Shown in pieces: positions 7,097 through 16,036 of a stretch of 32,209 bases of DNA (its first letter is position 1; the number at the start of each line of letters is the position of its first letter). The notes under the pieces are model-generated. The model was not told the DNA's origin and made no database searches. It saw only the letters and a program-made list of their open reading frames with translations. The stretch covers positions 1 through 32,209 of the forward strand of contig CAIVNB010000066.1 of NCBI GenBank assembly GCA_903907175.1. The letters are read 5' to 3'. The stretch is from an uncultured bacterium (GTDB lineage: Bacteria; Patescibacteriota; Minisyncoccia; Phycocordibacterales; UBA9973). The translations under genes were made by a program, and so were the position numbers.

Positions 7097-8766
7097 TGAA
7101 AATAGAAATTAAACAATGCAATAAGTGCAAACAGGACTTTACCCTAGAGCAAGATGACTTTTCATTTTATGAAAAAATGAAAGTACCTGTACCGAAAATT
7201 TGTCCAGATTGTCGTTTTAAAATGCGAGCAATGTGGAGAAATGAAACGACTCTATATTCTGGGCAAAAGTGTGGTATGTGTGAGAAGGCAATTATCACAA
7301 TGTATAATCCAAAACTTCCTTACGTAAAATATTGCTACGACTGTTTTTATTCCGAAAAATGGAGTCCCGTAGACTATGCCACGGATTATGATAAGTCGCG
7401 ACCGTTTTTCGACCAAATGAAAGATTTTTTAATCAAAGTTCCTAAAATAAATTTAGGCATTTCTACTGGTGATGGTCAAAACCTAAACAGTGAGTACGTA
7501 AATATGGCTGGTGGTTGTAAGAATTGTTATCTTGTTTTTAATACAAGTCCAGCTGAAGAATTATTGTATTCGAGAGGCATAAAAAATGGGCTTGATTCAT
7601 CTGATATATATTTTGGAGTGACTTTTGAGCGTTGTTATGAATGTATAAATGTTCAAGAATCAGCCAGTGTCATATGGGGACAAAACGTTATGGGTTGTGT
7701 TGATTCGGCTTTTATTTTAAACGGAAGTGGACTTACGAATTGTTTTGGTTGTGTAAATTTACGTAACAAAAGTAATTGTTGGTTCAACGAACAACTAAGT
7801 GTTGAGGAGTACCAAAAAAGAATTAGAGAAATACGAGGAAGTTATAAAAAAACAGAAGAAGCAAAAAAGAAGTTTATAGAATTTTCTAAAACACTCCCTC
7901 GAAGAGAGAATAACAATTTAAAAACCGTGAACTCTATTGGAGATTATCTGACTGAATGCAGAAATGTCAAAAATTCATTTGAAGCAGCAAAAGCAGAAAA
8001 TTGTCGTTATCTTTTTTCTTCAAAAATGATAAAGGATTCTCTAGGCACTACGGGATATGGAACACAAAGTGAAATGCTGTTAGAAGTGGTTGCTACAGGA
8101 TATTGTAGTAACGTCATCGGTTCCTATTGGCCAGAAAATAGCCAAAACATAATGTACTCTTTTGACTTAAGAAATTGCCAGGATTGCATAGGTTGCGATG
8201 CGTTAAAAAATGGTAAATATTCGATTTTTAACAAAGAATATACAAAAGAAGAATATGAAGAACTAAAAGAGCATATTGTAAAAGAACTTACAGATTTAGG
8301 GATTCATGGGTTAATGATGCCGGCTGAGATTGCCCCTTTTGCTTACAATGAAAGCATTGCACAAGACAATTTACCTCTAACCAAAGAAGAAGCACAAGCA
8401 CAAGGATTTAGATGGGAGGATGATATTCAGATGACCAAAGGCAAAGAAACATTAAAGCCAGAAGAAATTCCTGATCACATAAGGGATGTTTCAGATTCTA
8501 TAACAAAAGAAATTTTGAAATGTATTACTTGCGAGAGAAATTACAAAATTACAGAACAAGAATTAACTTTTTATAAAAAAATTGTTTTACCGATTCCTCG
8601 CAAGTGTTTTTACTGCAGGCACAGAGACCGTGTTCGTCGTCGTGGTTCATTCCAATTCTTTATTCGTAAATGTTCAAACTGTGGGGAAGAGGTACATACA
8701 AATTTAACTGAAGAAGTAGCCCCGATTATGTATTGTGAGAAATGCTATCAGCAAGAAGTTATATAG
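7096..8766 (+). CDS. ZnR1: Cys-rich multi-zinc-ribbon protein, paralog 1
   Basis: CxxC ribbons at both ends (zf-trcl-like CNKCKQDFTLEQDDFSFYEKMKVPVPKICPDCR and CITCERNYKITEQELTFYKKIVLPIPRKCFYCR) and NCxxC-rich middle; TAATG junction with murE. Confidence 0.85.
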   Translation: MKIEIKQCNKCKQDFTLEQDDFSFYEKMKVPVPKICPDCRFKMRAMWRNETTLYSGQKCGMCEKAIITMYNPKLPYVKYCYDCFYSEKWSPVDYATDYDKSRPFFDQMKDFLIKVPKINLGISTGDGQNLNSEYVNMAGGCKNCYLVFNTSPAEELLYSRGIKNGLDSSDIYFGVTFERCYECINVQESASVIWGQNVMGCVDSAFILNGSGLTNCFGCVNLRNKSNCWFNEQLSVEEYQKRIREIRGSYKKTEEAKKKFIEFSKTLPRRENNNLKTVNSIGDYLTECRNVKNSFEAAKAENCRYLFSSKMIKDSLGTTGYGTQSEMLLEVVATGYCSNVIGSYWPENSQNIMYSFDLRNCQDCIGCDALKNGKYSIFNKEYTKEEYEELKEHIVKELTDLGIHGLMMPAEIAPFAYNESIAQDNLPLTKEEAQAQGFRWEDDIQMTKGKETLKPEEIPDHIRDVSDSITKEILKCITCERNYKITEQELTFYKKIVLPIPRKCFYCRHRDRVRRRGSFQFFIRKCSNCGEEVHTNLTEEVAPIMYCEKCYQQEVI

Positions 8767-8768
8767 AT

Positions 8769-10430
8769 ATGGAAAATAAAATTTGTGAAAAATGTAAGAG
8801 CGGATTTCAAGTTGATGAAAATGATCATATTTTTTATGATCGGACGAAAGTACCAGTACCAAAAAATTGCCCCACTTGCCGTCAGCAACAGCGCATGCTT
8901 TTTCGAAATTTTAAAACTCTTTATAAACGACCATCTGATAAATCAGGAAAGATGATTGTTTCTATGTATAATTCTGATGCTTTGTTTCCAGTTTGGGATA
9001 GTCCAGAGTGGTGGGCTGACGATTGGGATCCCATGGATTATGGATTAGAACTTGATTTATCAAAACAATTTCTTAAACAATTATACGAGCTCAAGAATAA
9101 AGTTCCTCATTTTGCCATAATGAATACAAAAAGTGAGAATTGTGAATATTCAAATATGACTATGGCGTCAAAAAATTGTTATTTGATTTTTGGTTGTGTA
9201 GAAGATGAAAATTGTGACTATGGGCATATAATTTGGAATTCAAAAGACTGTTTAGATAATCTTTATTTATATAAGTGTGAACTTTGTTATGAGTCAATTG
9301 ATTGTGTAATGTCAAATAAATTATTTTATTCTCAAGAATGTGAATCTTGCGTAGACTCTATTGGGCTTTATGATTGTAGGGATTGTGTAAATTGTATAGG
9401 CTCTGTTGGTTTGCGACATAAAAGTTACTGCATTTTTAATGAGCAGGTTTCAAAAGAAGAATATCAAAAATTTTTAGAGAAATATCCATTAAACAACGAA
9501 GCTAGTATTTTATATATTTTAGGGAAAAGAGAAGAATTAAGAAAAAAATTGCCAGCAAGATCTGTTTTTGGTTCGCATAATAACAATGTTTCAGGAGATC
9601 ATATTTATGGGGCTCGTAATGTTTTGCAATCATTTGATATTAAGAATGGTGGGGAGAATAGTAGGTACTGTTACACAGTAAGAAAACCAATAGATTGTTT
9701 TGATAATTCGTTTTCAAGTGACAACGAGTCTTGCTATCAGTTATTAACCGGAAGCAACAACAATAATGTAATAAGTGTTCACCTTACAATGAATTCAAGT
9801 TACACTTATTATTCAGAATTTTGTTTTAATTCCCCCAATTGTTTTGGATGCATTAGTTTAAGAAATAAGCAATATTGTATTTTAAATAAACAATACACCA
9901 AAGAAGAATACGAGCGTCTTTTACCACAGATTATAGAAAATATGACAAGCACAGGCGATTGGGGAAACTTCTTCCCAATATGGATGAGCCCATTTGACTA
10001 TAATGAATCAATTGCCAATGAATATATGCCACTTGAAAAGTCTGATGCACTCGCTCAAGGTTTCACTTGGCGTGATGACATTCCAAGCACAAAAGGACAA
10101 GAAAATTGTCAGTATAAAGATTTACCAAAAGATCCAAATGATTATAATGATGAAGATTTACTTAGTAAAATATTAAAATGTGAAGCATGCGATAAAAATT
10201 ACCGTTTCATATCAAGGGAAATTGCTTTTTATAAAAGGATGAAATTGGCCCTCCCATCAAAATGTTTTAATTGTCGCCATCAGACCAGGATGAATAATCG
10301 TAATCCAAGAATTTTAAATGAAGCGACGTGTGCTTCTTGTGGTAATATAACTCTAACTACATACCCAAAAGAAAAACACAAAATTTATAAAATATATTGC
10401 GAAGATTGCTATGAGCGTGAAATAAATTAA
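8769..10430 (+). CDS. ZnR2: Cys-rich multi-zinc-ribbon protein, paralog 2 (start revised from 8742)
   Basis: Same architecture as ZnR1; MENKICEKCKSGF start at 8769 lies just after the ZnR1 stop. Confidence 0.85.
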   Translation: MENKICEKCKSGFQVDENDHIFYDRTKVPVPKNCPTCRQQQRMLFRNFKTLYKRPSDKSGKMIVSMYNSDALFPVWDSPEWWADDWDPMDYGLELDLSKQFLKQLYELKNKVPHFAIMNTKSENCEYSNMTMASKNCYLIFGCVEDENCDYGHIIWNSKDCLDNLYLYKCELCYESIDCVMSNKLFYSQECESCVDSIGLYDCRDCVNCIGSVGLRHKSYCIFNEQVSKEEYQKFLEKYPLNNEASILYILGKREELRKKLPARSVFGSHNNNVSGDHIYGARNVLQSFDIKNGGENSRYCYTVRKPIDCFDNSFSSDNESCYQLLTGSNNNNVISVHLTMNSSYTYYSEFCFNSPNCFGCISLRNKQYCILNKQYTKEEYERLLPQIIENMTSTGDWGNFFPIWMSPFDYNESIANEYMPLEKSDALAQGFTWRDDIPSTKGQENCQYKDLPKDPNDYNDEDLLSKILKCEACDKNYRFISREIAFYKRMKLALPSKCFNCRHQTRMNNRNPRILNEATCASCGNITLTTYPKEKHKIYKIYCEDCYEREIN

Positions 10431-10435
10431 TTCAT

Positions 10436-10463
10436 AAAAACCACTTAAAAATAAGTGGTTTTT
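10436..10463 (+). terminator. Rho-independent terminator between ZnR2 and murD
   Basis: AAAAACCACTTA-AAAA-TAAGTGGTTTTT. Confidence 0.88.
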
Positions 10464-10479
10464 ATGATAATATCAAATT

Positions 10480-11820
10480 ATGGCTGATTATAAGAAATTT
10501 TTTAAGGGAAAGAAAATTACAGTCATGGGACTCGGGCTTTTGGGGCGGGGAGTTGGGGATACTGCATTCTTGGCAGAATGTGGTGCTGATTTGATTGTGA
10601 CTGATTTAAAAACAAAAGAGCAATTAGCTTCATCTTTGAAAATACTTTCAAAATATAAAAATATCACCTACGTACTTGGGGAACATAGATTAGAAGATTT
10701 TGGGAATAGAGACATGATTTTAAAGGCCGCTGGTGTCCCACTTAATTCTCCACACACAGAAGAAGCTCATAAAAATAACATTCCAGTTGAAATGAGTGCG
10801 TCGTTATTTGCAAAAATTGCTGGAATTAAAATTATTGGAATTACGGGTACTCGTGGTAAATCCACAGTAACGCATTTAATAGCACAAATATTAAAACAAG
10901 CTCATAAGAAAATACTTTTAGGGGGCAATGTTCGTGGAGTTTCTACATTACAACTTTTGAAAAAAGTAAAAAAAGATTCTATTGCAGTCTTCGAACTTGA
11001 TTCATGGCAATTGCAAGGTTTTGGTGATTTAAGAATTAGTCCAAATATTTCTATTTTTACGACGTTTCTTGATGACCACTTGAATTACTACAAAGGAAAT
11101 CGGGAACTTTATTTTAATGATAAAGCTAATATTTTTAAATACCAAAAAGAAGGTGATATCTTTGTGGCAGGCGAAGGGGTAGTAAAACAGTTACCAACTC
11201 AAATTAAAAAAAATGCATTGGTTGCAAGAGCAGAAGATTTACCAAAAAATTGGAAATTAAAAATTCCAGGGGAGCACAATCGCATGAATGCTATGTGCGC
11301 CATCCTTGCAACTCGAAGTATGGGTATAGATGAAAAGATAATTAAAAAAGCAGTAGAAAGTTTTGAAGGGATAGAAGGTAGGTTAGAATTTGTGAAAGAG
11401 GTGAAGGGTATAAAAATTTATAATGATAATAATTCGACAACCCCTGACGCGACAATTGCCGCTCTTCGGGCAGTTGGGGATACAAAAAAAAGAAAAGTAA
11501 TTTTGATAATTGGGGGAGATGATAAAAAACTCGATACAAAAAAATTATTGCAAGAAATGCCAAAATGGTGTTCAAAGATCGTGATGTTTAAGGAGAGGGG
11601 GACTGACACCATAAGAGACGAGGTACTAAAATTTAACAAAAAAGGGATAGAAGTCTATGAAGAAAAAGGGCTAGGAAACACAGTAAAAAAAGCTTATAGC
11701 GTAGCGAAAAGGGGCGAGACGATTCTATATAGTCCTGGCTTTTCTTCCTTTGGAAAATATTTTGCCAACGAATACGATCGCAATGATCAATTTATTAAAT
11801 TAATTAAGAAATTAAAATGA
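10480..11820 (+). CDS. murD: UDP-N-acetylmuramoylalanine--D-glutamate ligase MurD
   Basis: MGLGLLGRGVGD, ITGTRGKSTVTHL, DNNSTTPDATIAAL. Confidence 0.93.
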   Translation: MADYKKFFKGKKITVMGLGLLGRGVGDTAFLAECGADLIVTDLKTKEQLASSLKILSKYKNITYVLGEHRLEDFGNRDMILKAAGVPLNSPHTEEAHKNNIPVEMSASLFAKIAGIKIIGITGTRGKSTVTHLIAQILKQAHKKILLGGNVRGVSTLQLLKKVKKDSIAVFELDSWQLQGFGDLRISPNISIFTTFLDDHLNYYKGNRELYFNDKANIFKYQKEGDIFVAGEGVVKQLPTQIKKNALVARAEDLPKNWKLKIPGEHNRMNAMCAILATRSMGIDEKIIKKAVESFEGIEGRLEFVKEVKGIKIYNDNNSTTPDATIAALRAVGDTKKRKVILIIGGDDKKLDTKKLLQEMPKWCSKIVMFKERGTDTIRDEVLKFNKKGIEVYEEKGLGNTVKKAYSVAKRGETILYSPGFSSFGKYFANEYDRNDQFIKLIKKLK

Positions 11821-12032
11821 AAAACAAAAAAGAGGTAGAGAAAAAATATTCAAAAAAGCAGTTAAATAAAATCTTAAAAAGATTAATCGATTCATTGAGT
11901 AAAGAAAAGGCTTTTAAGATACAAATAAAAGGTAATAAGGTCTATGTTCCGAAAGATTCAGAGATAGAAATTGAATATGAAAAAGATAAAAAAGAAGAAA
12001 AGATAGAAATTGAAATAAAATGGAAGAAATAA
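11817..12032 (+). CDS. amphi-Trp domain-like small protein
   Basis: QIKGNKVYVPKDSEIEIEYEKDKKEEKIEIEIKW pattern; ATGA overlap with murD. Confidence 0.55.
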   Translation: MKNKKEVEKKYSKKQLNKILKRLIDSLSKEKAFKIQIKGNKVYVPKDSEIEIEYEKDKKEEKIEIEIKWKK

Positions 12033-12036
12033 ATTT

Positions 12037-12522
12037 ATGCAAAAAATGTTACTTACACTTTGCATAGTTCAAAAAGATAAAAAAGTTTTACTTGGTTTCA
12101 AAAAAACTGGTTTTGGGGCAGGTCAGTGGAATGGTTTTGGTGGAAAAGTTGAAAAGGGAGAAAGTATTGAAGATGCCGCAAAAAGAGAACTCAAAGAAGA
12201 GTCTTGCCTTACAGCACAAGAGATTTCAAAAAGAGGTATACTTAATTTTGAATTTGAAGAATATCCAGAGATTTTAGAAGTTCATGTTTTTCAAACTGAT
12301 AAGTTTGAGGGAATTTCAGAAGAAACGAGAGAAATGAGACCAGAATGGTTTTCTATTGATGAGTTACCTTATAAAGAAATGTGGACGAGTGATGCACACT
12401 GGATGCCGTTACTTTTAGCAGGTAAAAAATTCAAAGGGAGCTTTCTTTTTGATCGACCGTCTACAAAAGATTATTCAGCAAAAATTATAAAACAAGAATT
12501 AAAAGAAGTAGATGAAATATAA
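12037..12522 (+). CDS. NUDIX hydrolase, MTH1 (NUDT1)-like
   Basis: GFGAGQWNGFGGKVEKGESIEDAAKRELKEES NUDIX box; EMRPEWFSIDELPYKEMW. Confidence 0.92.
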   Translation: MQKMLLTLCIVQKDKKVLLGFKKTGFGAGQWNGFGGKVEKGESIEDAAKRELKEESCLTAQEISKRGILNFEFEEYPEILEVHVFQTDKFEGISEETREMRPEWFSIDELPYKEMWTSDAHWMPLLLAGKKFKGSFLFDRPSTKDYSAKIIKQELKEVDEI

Positions 12523-12525
12523 TCT

Positions 12526-13044
12526 ATGGAAACTTTTGACGAAAGATTGATATTGTTAAAATCAGGCAGTTTGCATGTTAGACATGGTATTAGGTGGAAT
12601 CAATTTAAAATTGAGACAGATTTAAAAATGAAAAATAATTTGCCTATTGACTCTGTTGATATTGCTGAGGCAATTACTTTATTTTGTAACATTTACTTTG
12701 GTTTAATAGTTATAGGTGAAAAAAAGATTAATGAAGATAAAGAAGAAAGAGAGATCACACCTATTGTGAAAAAAGAAATTTTAGAAATATGTAATGTGAG
12801 AAATAGATTTATTCATATTGATTACCAAAAAACGAATATTACAAATAATGGTAATATTATTGAGGTACCAATAAAGTTTGCTTTTGTGCAAAATATAAAG
12901 AATGAATTTAGGTGGATATTAGATAATAGTATGAATATAGAAAAAAGTGAATTTGATGGTGTAAAATCTATGATTGAATTTATTGATTTGCTAATAGAGA
13001 AATGTAATGATTTAGGGAAAGCTAATAAGTATAAAATTAAATGA
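12526..13044 (+). CDS. Hypothetical protein with possible HEPN-type RN-x3-H motif
   Basis: EICNVRNRFIHIDY; all-helical-looking 172 aa. Confidence 0.45.
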   Translation: METFDERLILLKSGSLHVRHGIRWNQFKIETDLKMKNNLPIDSVDIAEAITLFCNIYFGLIVIGEKKINEDKEEREITPIVKKEILEICNVRNRFIHIDYQKTNITNNGNIIEVPIKFAFVQNIKNEFRWILDNSMNIEKSEFDGVKSMIEFIDLLIEKCNDLGKANKYKIK

Positions 13045-13619
13045 CAAAATACATTTTAGCAGGAGGATATCTTCATAATGCATCAGATGGGGGAAGGGCT
13101 TTTTGTGAAGAATTAATAAAAAATATTAATAAAAAACCAGTTAAAATACTTGACTGTATGTTTGCGCGTTTTTTAAATAGTTGGGAGATTAAGTTTAAAG
13201 AGGATGGGGAATTTTTTTCAAAATATATAAATAATTTTGAACTAATATTAGCTTCCCAGGAAAATTTTTTAGAGCAAGTAAAATCAGCAGATATTGTTTT
13301 TTTAAGAGGAGGAGAGACAGAACTTTTATTAGAAAGATTGAATAAAACTGGGAATTGGGTAAAAGAACTTGAAGGGAAAACTCTAGTTGGTACTTCAGCT
13401 GGCGGTGATGTAATATCTAAATATAGTTGGAATCTTGATTTAAAGAAAGTTGAAGAGTGCTTAGGGTTGTTGCCTATAAAATTTATTCCACATTGGCATT
13501 CCGATTACGATTCACCGAACATTGATTGGCAAAAAGCGTTTCAGGAATTAAAGGAATACAAAGAAGATTTACCGATTTATGCTTTAAAAGAAGGAGAATT
13601 TAAAGTTTTTGAAAAATAA
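13041..13619 (+). CDS. Peptidase S51 (PepE/cyanophycinase-like) family protein
   Basis: FLRGGETELL, LVGTSAGGDVISKY nucleophile elbow; ATGA overlap with the previous gene. Confidence 0.8.
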   Translation: MTKYILAGGYLHNASDGGRAFCEELIKNINKKPVKILDCMFARFLNSWEIKFKEDGEFFSKYINNFELILASQENFLEQVKSADIVFLRGGETELLLERLNKTGNWVKELEGKTLVGTSAGGDVISKYSWNLDLKKVEECLGLLPIKFIPHWHSDYDSPNIDWQKAFQELKEYKEDLPIYALKEGEFKVFEK

Positions 13620-13623
13620 ATTT

Positions 13624-15375
13624 ATGAATTCAGAAATTAGGAATTGTCAAAACTGCAGAAGGGATTTCGCTATAGAAGCTGAGGATTTTAATTTTTATGA
13701 AAAAATAAAAGTTCCACCACCGACTTTTTGTCCTGGTTGTCGTCTCCAGAGGCGTCTTGCATCTTACAATATTCGTACTTTATATAAAAGAAATTGTGAT
13801 AAATGCGGGGATTCAATGATTTCAATATATGCACCAGAATCTAAATGTATTGTTTATTGTACAAAGTGTTATTTCAATGATGACTGGGATCCAATGAGTT
13901 ACGGTAGAGATGTAGATTTTTTGAAACCTTTCTTGCAACAATTTCATGAATTGCGTATGGATATTCCTCAAATGCATATAAGGCATTCAAATAATAATGG
14001 TCCTAGTTGTGAATATGCTAATTCAACCTCGCATTCTTCTCATGCTTATCTTTCATATAATGTAGTTAAGTCTGACTATATTTATTATAGTTATCTAGTA
14101 AATAAAGAAAATAAAATGTGTGCCGATTCTTTTAATATAAAGAAAAATGAACTTGGATATGAACTAGTAAATTCTAATTTTAATTATAAAAGTATTTTTC
14201 TCACAGACTCGGAACAATGCGCTGACTCCTCGTTTTTGTTCAATTGCTCTAACTGCCTAAATTGTTTTATGTGCACGAATTTACGTAATAAAAATTATTG
14301 TTTTAGAAATGAACAACTCCCTAGAGAAGAATATTTAAAGAAATTTTTAGAGCTTGAAATGGGTAATGTTGATAACTTTGAAAATTTAAAAAAAGAATAT
14401 GAGGAAATATGTGCAAGGTCAATCCATTGCTATGCAAATATAATAAAATCTGAAGATTGTACTGGAAATTCGATTGAGAATTCAAAAAATGTTAAAGAGT
14501 CTTTTAATGTATGGGGTTGTGAAAATTTGAAGTTTTGTGCATTTTTGATGAATATTCATTCTGATGCATACGACATTACTGTAGCTGGTCGCGGAGAAAG
14601 ATCGTATGAACTTGTTACTAGCGGGGGTAATGGTGGCAATTTTGATTCAAAATTTTCACATCGTCTGCGTGGAGGGCATAACAATGAGTACTGTGATACT
14701 TGTAAAATTACAGATGATTTATTTGGATGTGTCGGGCTTTCTTCAAAGAATTATTGTATTTTGAATAAACAATATTCGAAAGAAGATTTTTTTATTTTAA
14801 AAGAAAAAATCATTGAACATATGAATACTATGCCCTATGTAGATAAAGTTGGGCGAGTATATAAGTACGGAGAATATTTCCCAATAGAGATTTCACAGGT
14901 TGCATATAACGAAACACTGGCTATAGAACAATTTCCATTAACAAAAGAAGAAGCATTGAGAGAGGGTTATGAGTGGCGAGATATCGAAAATAAAGAATAT
15001 AAAAATACAATTACTACTTCTGATTTACCAAAAAATATAAAGAATGTTTCTAATGATATTTTAAGTGAAACAATATTGTGTAGGCACGAAGCGAAGTGTT
15101 CACACCAATGTACAAAAAGTTATAGAATCATAGAAGAAGAATTAAATTTTTATAGACAAATGAATTTACCTCTACCAAGAGAATGTCCAAATTGTAGATA
15201 TTATAAAAGATTAGAAAGAACGAACCCTTGGAAACTATGGGACAGGAGGTGTATGTGTATTGATAAAAGTCATGAGCATACTTCTAGGTGCGAAAATAAT
15301 TTTAAAACAAATTATTCGCCCGATCGTCAAGAGATTGTCTATTGTAAAAAATGTTACCAGAAAGATATATATTAA
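13624..15375 (+). CDS. ZnR3: Cys-rich multi-zinc-ribbon protein, paralog 3 (start revised from 13609)
   Basis: NCQNCRRDFAIEAEDFNFYEKIKVPPPTFCPGCRLQRR...; C-terminal ECPNCRYYKRLERTNPWKL; same architecture as ZnR1 and ZnR2. Confidence 0.85.
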   Translation: MNSEIRNCQNCRRDFAIEAEDFNFYEKIKVPPPTFCPGCRLQRRLASYNIRTLYKRNCDKCGDSMISIYAPESKCIVYCTKCYFNDDWDPMSYGRDVDFLKPFLQQFHELRMDIPQMHIRHSNNNGPSCEYANSTSHSSHAYLSYNVVKSDYIYYSYLVNKENKMCADSFNIKKNELGYELVNSNFNYKSIFLTDSEQCADSSFLFNCSNCLNCFMCTNLRNKNYCFRNEQLPREEYLKKFLELEMGNVDNFENLKKEYEEICARSIHCYANIIKSEDCTGNSIENSKNVKESFNVWGCENLKFCAFLMNIHSDAYDITVAGRGERSYELVTSGGNGGNFDSKFSHRLRGGHNNEYCDTCKITDDLFGCVGLSSKNYCILNKQYSKEDFFILKEKIIEHMNTMPYVDKVGRVYKYGEYFPIEISQVAYNETLAIEQFPLTKEEALREGYEWRDIENKEYKNTITTSDLPKNIKNVSNDILSETILCRHEAKCSHQCTKSYRIIEEELNFYRQMNLPLPRECPNCRYYKRLERTNPWKLWDRRCMCIDKSHEHTSRCENNFKTNYSPDRQEIVYCKKCYQKDIY

Positions 15376-15397
15376 TTTAAATAGTTAAGATAAATTT

Positions 15398-16027
15398 ATG
15401 AAACTAATTTTAGCGTCAAAGGAAAAGTTTTTATTAGAAAGAGGATATGATCTTTTGGGTATGCTGAGAAAAGATTTAAAAATTGGACTGATTACTACTG
15501 CGGTAAAGGTATCAGATGAGCAATATATAAAATACATGAAAGAGTATATAGAATTAATGAAATCGTCCGGGATAGATTTTAAAGAGTTTGATATAGATGG
15601 AAAAAAAGAAAAAGATATTCGTGAATTTTTTATAGATAGAAATGTTGTGCAGGTTAGTGGAGGTAGTCCTTTTTTCTTATTAAAAAAAGTTAGAGAGTCT
15701 CGATTTGATGTTGTTTTGAAAGACCTTATAAAAGAAGGATACCCTTATGTTGGATGTAGTTCTGGTTCACATTTAATGACTCCAAGTATGGAAGTTGGAG
15801 GATGGAAAGTTGGCAGAAATAAATTTGGAGTTGAAGATTTAACCACATTAGGATATGTACCTTTTTTAATAAAATCTCATTACACCGATGACAAAAAAGA
15901 AGAAGTTGTAGAAAAAATGAAAACATTAAAATATCCACTTAGGGTATTAAAAGATAATCAATGTTTTTTAGTTGAGGACGGTAAGGTTACTTTCTTTGGG
16001 GATGAAAAAGAAACGATTTTAGAATAG
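15398..16027 (+). CDS. Peptidase S51-like / class I glutamine amidotransferase-like protein
   Basis: VQVSGGSPFFLLKK, YVGCSSGSHLMTPSMEV nucleophile elbow. Confidence 0.75.
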   Translation: MKLILASKEKFLLERGYDLLGMLRKDLKIGLITTAVKVSDEQYIKYMKEYIELMKSSGIDFKEFDIDGKKEKDIREFFIDRNVVQVSGGSPFFLLKKVRESRFDVVLKDLIKEGYPYVGCSSGSHLMTPSMEVGGWKVGRNKFGVEDLTTLGYVPFLIKSHYTDDKKEEVVEKMKTLKYPLRVLKDNQCFLVEDGKVTFFGDEKETILE

Positions 16028-16036
16028 AATGGTTAT

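Noticed and set aside
7096-15375. TGA or other stop-codon recoding
   Set aside because: Genes such as murD end in TGA at conserved C-termini and no in-frame TGA is seen in the conserved proteins; standard code fits.
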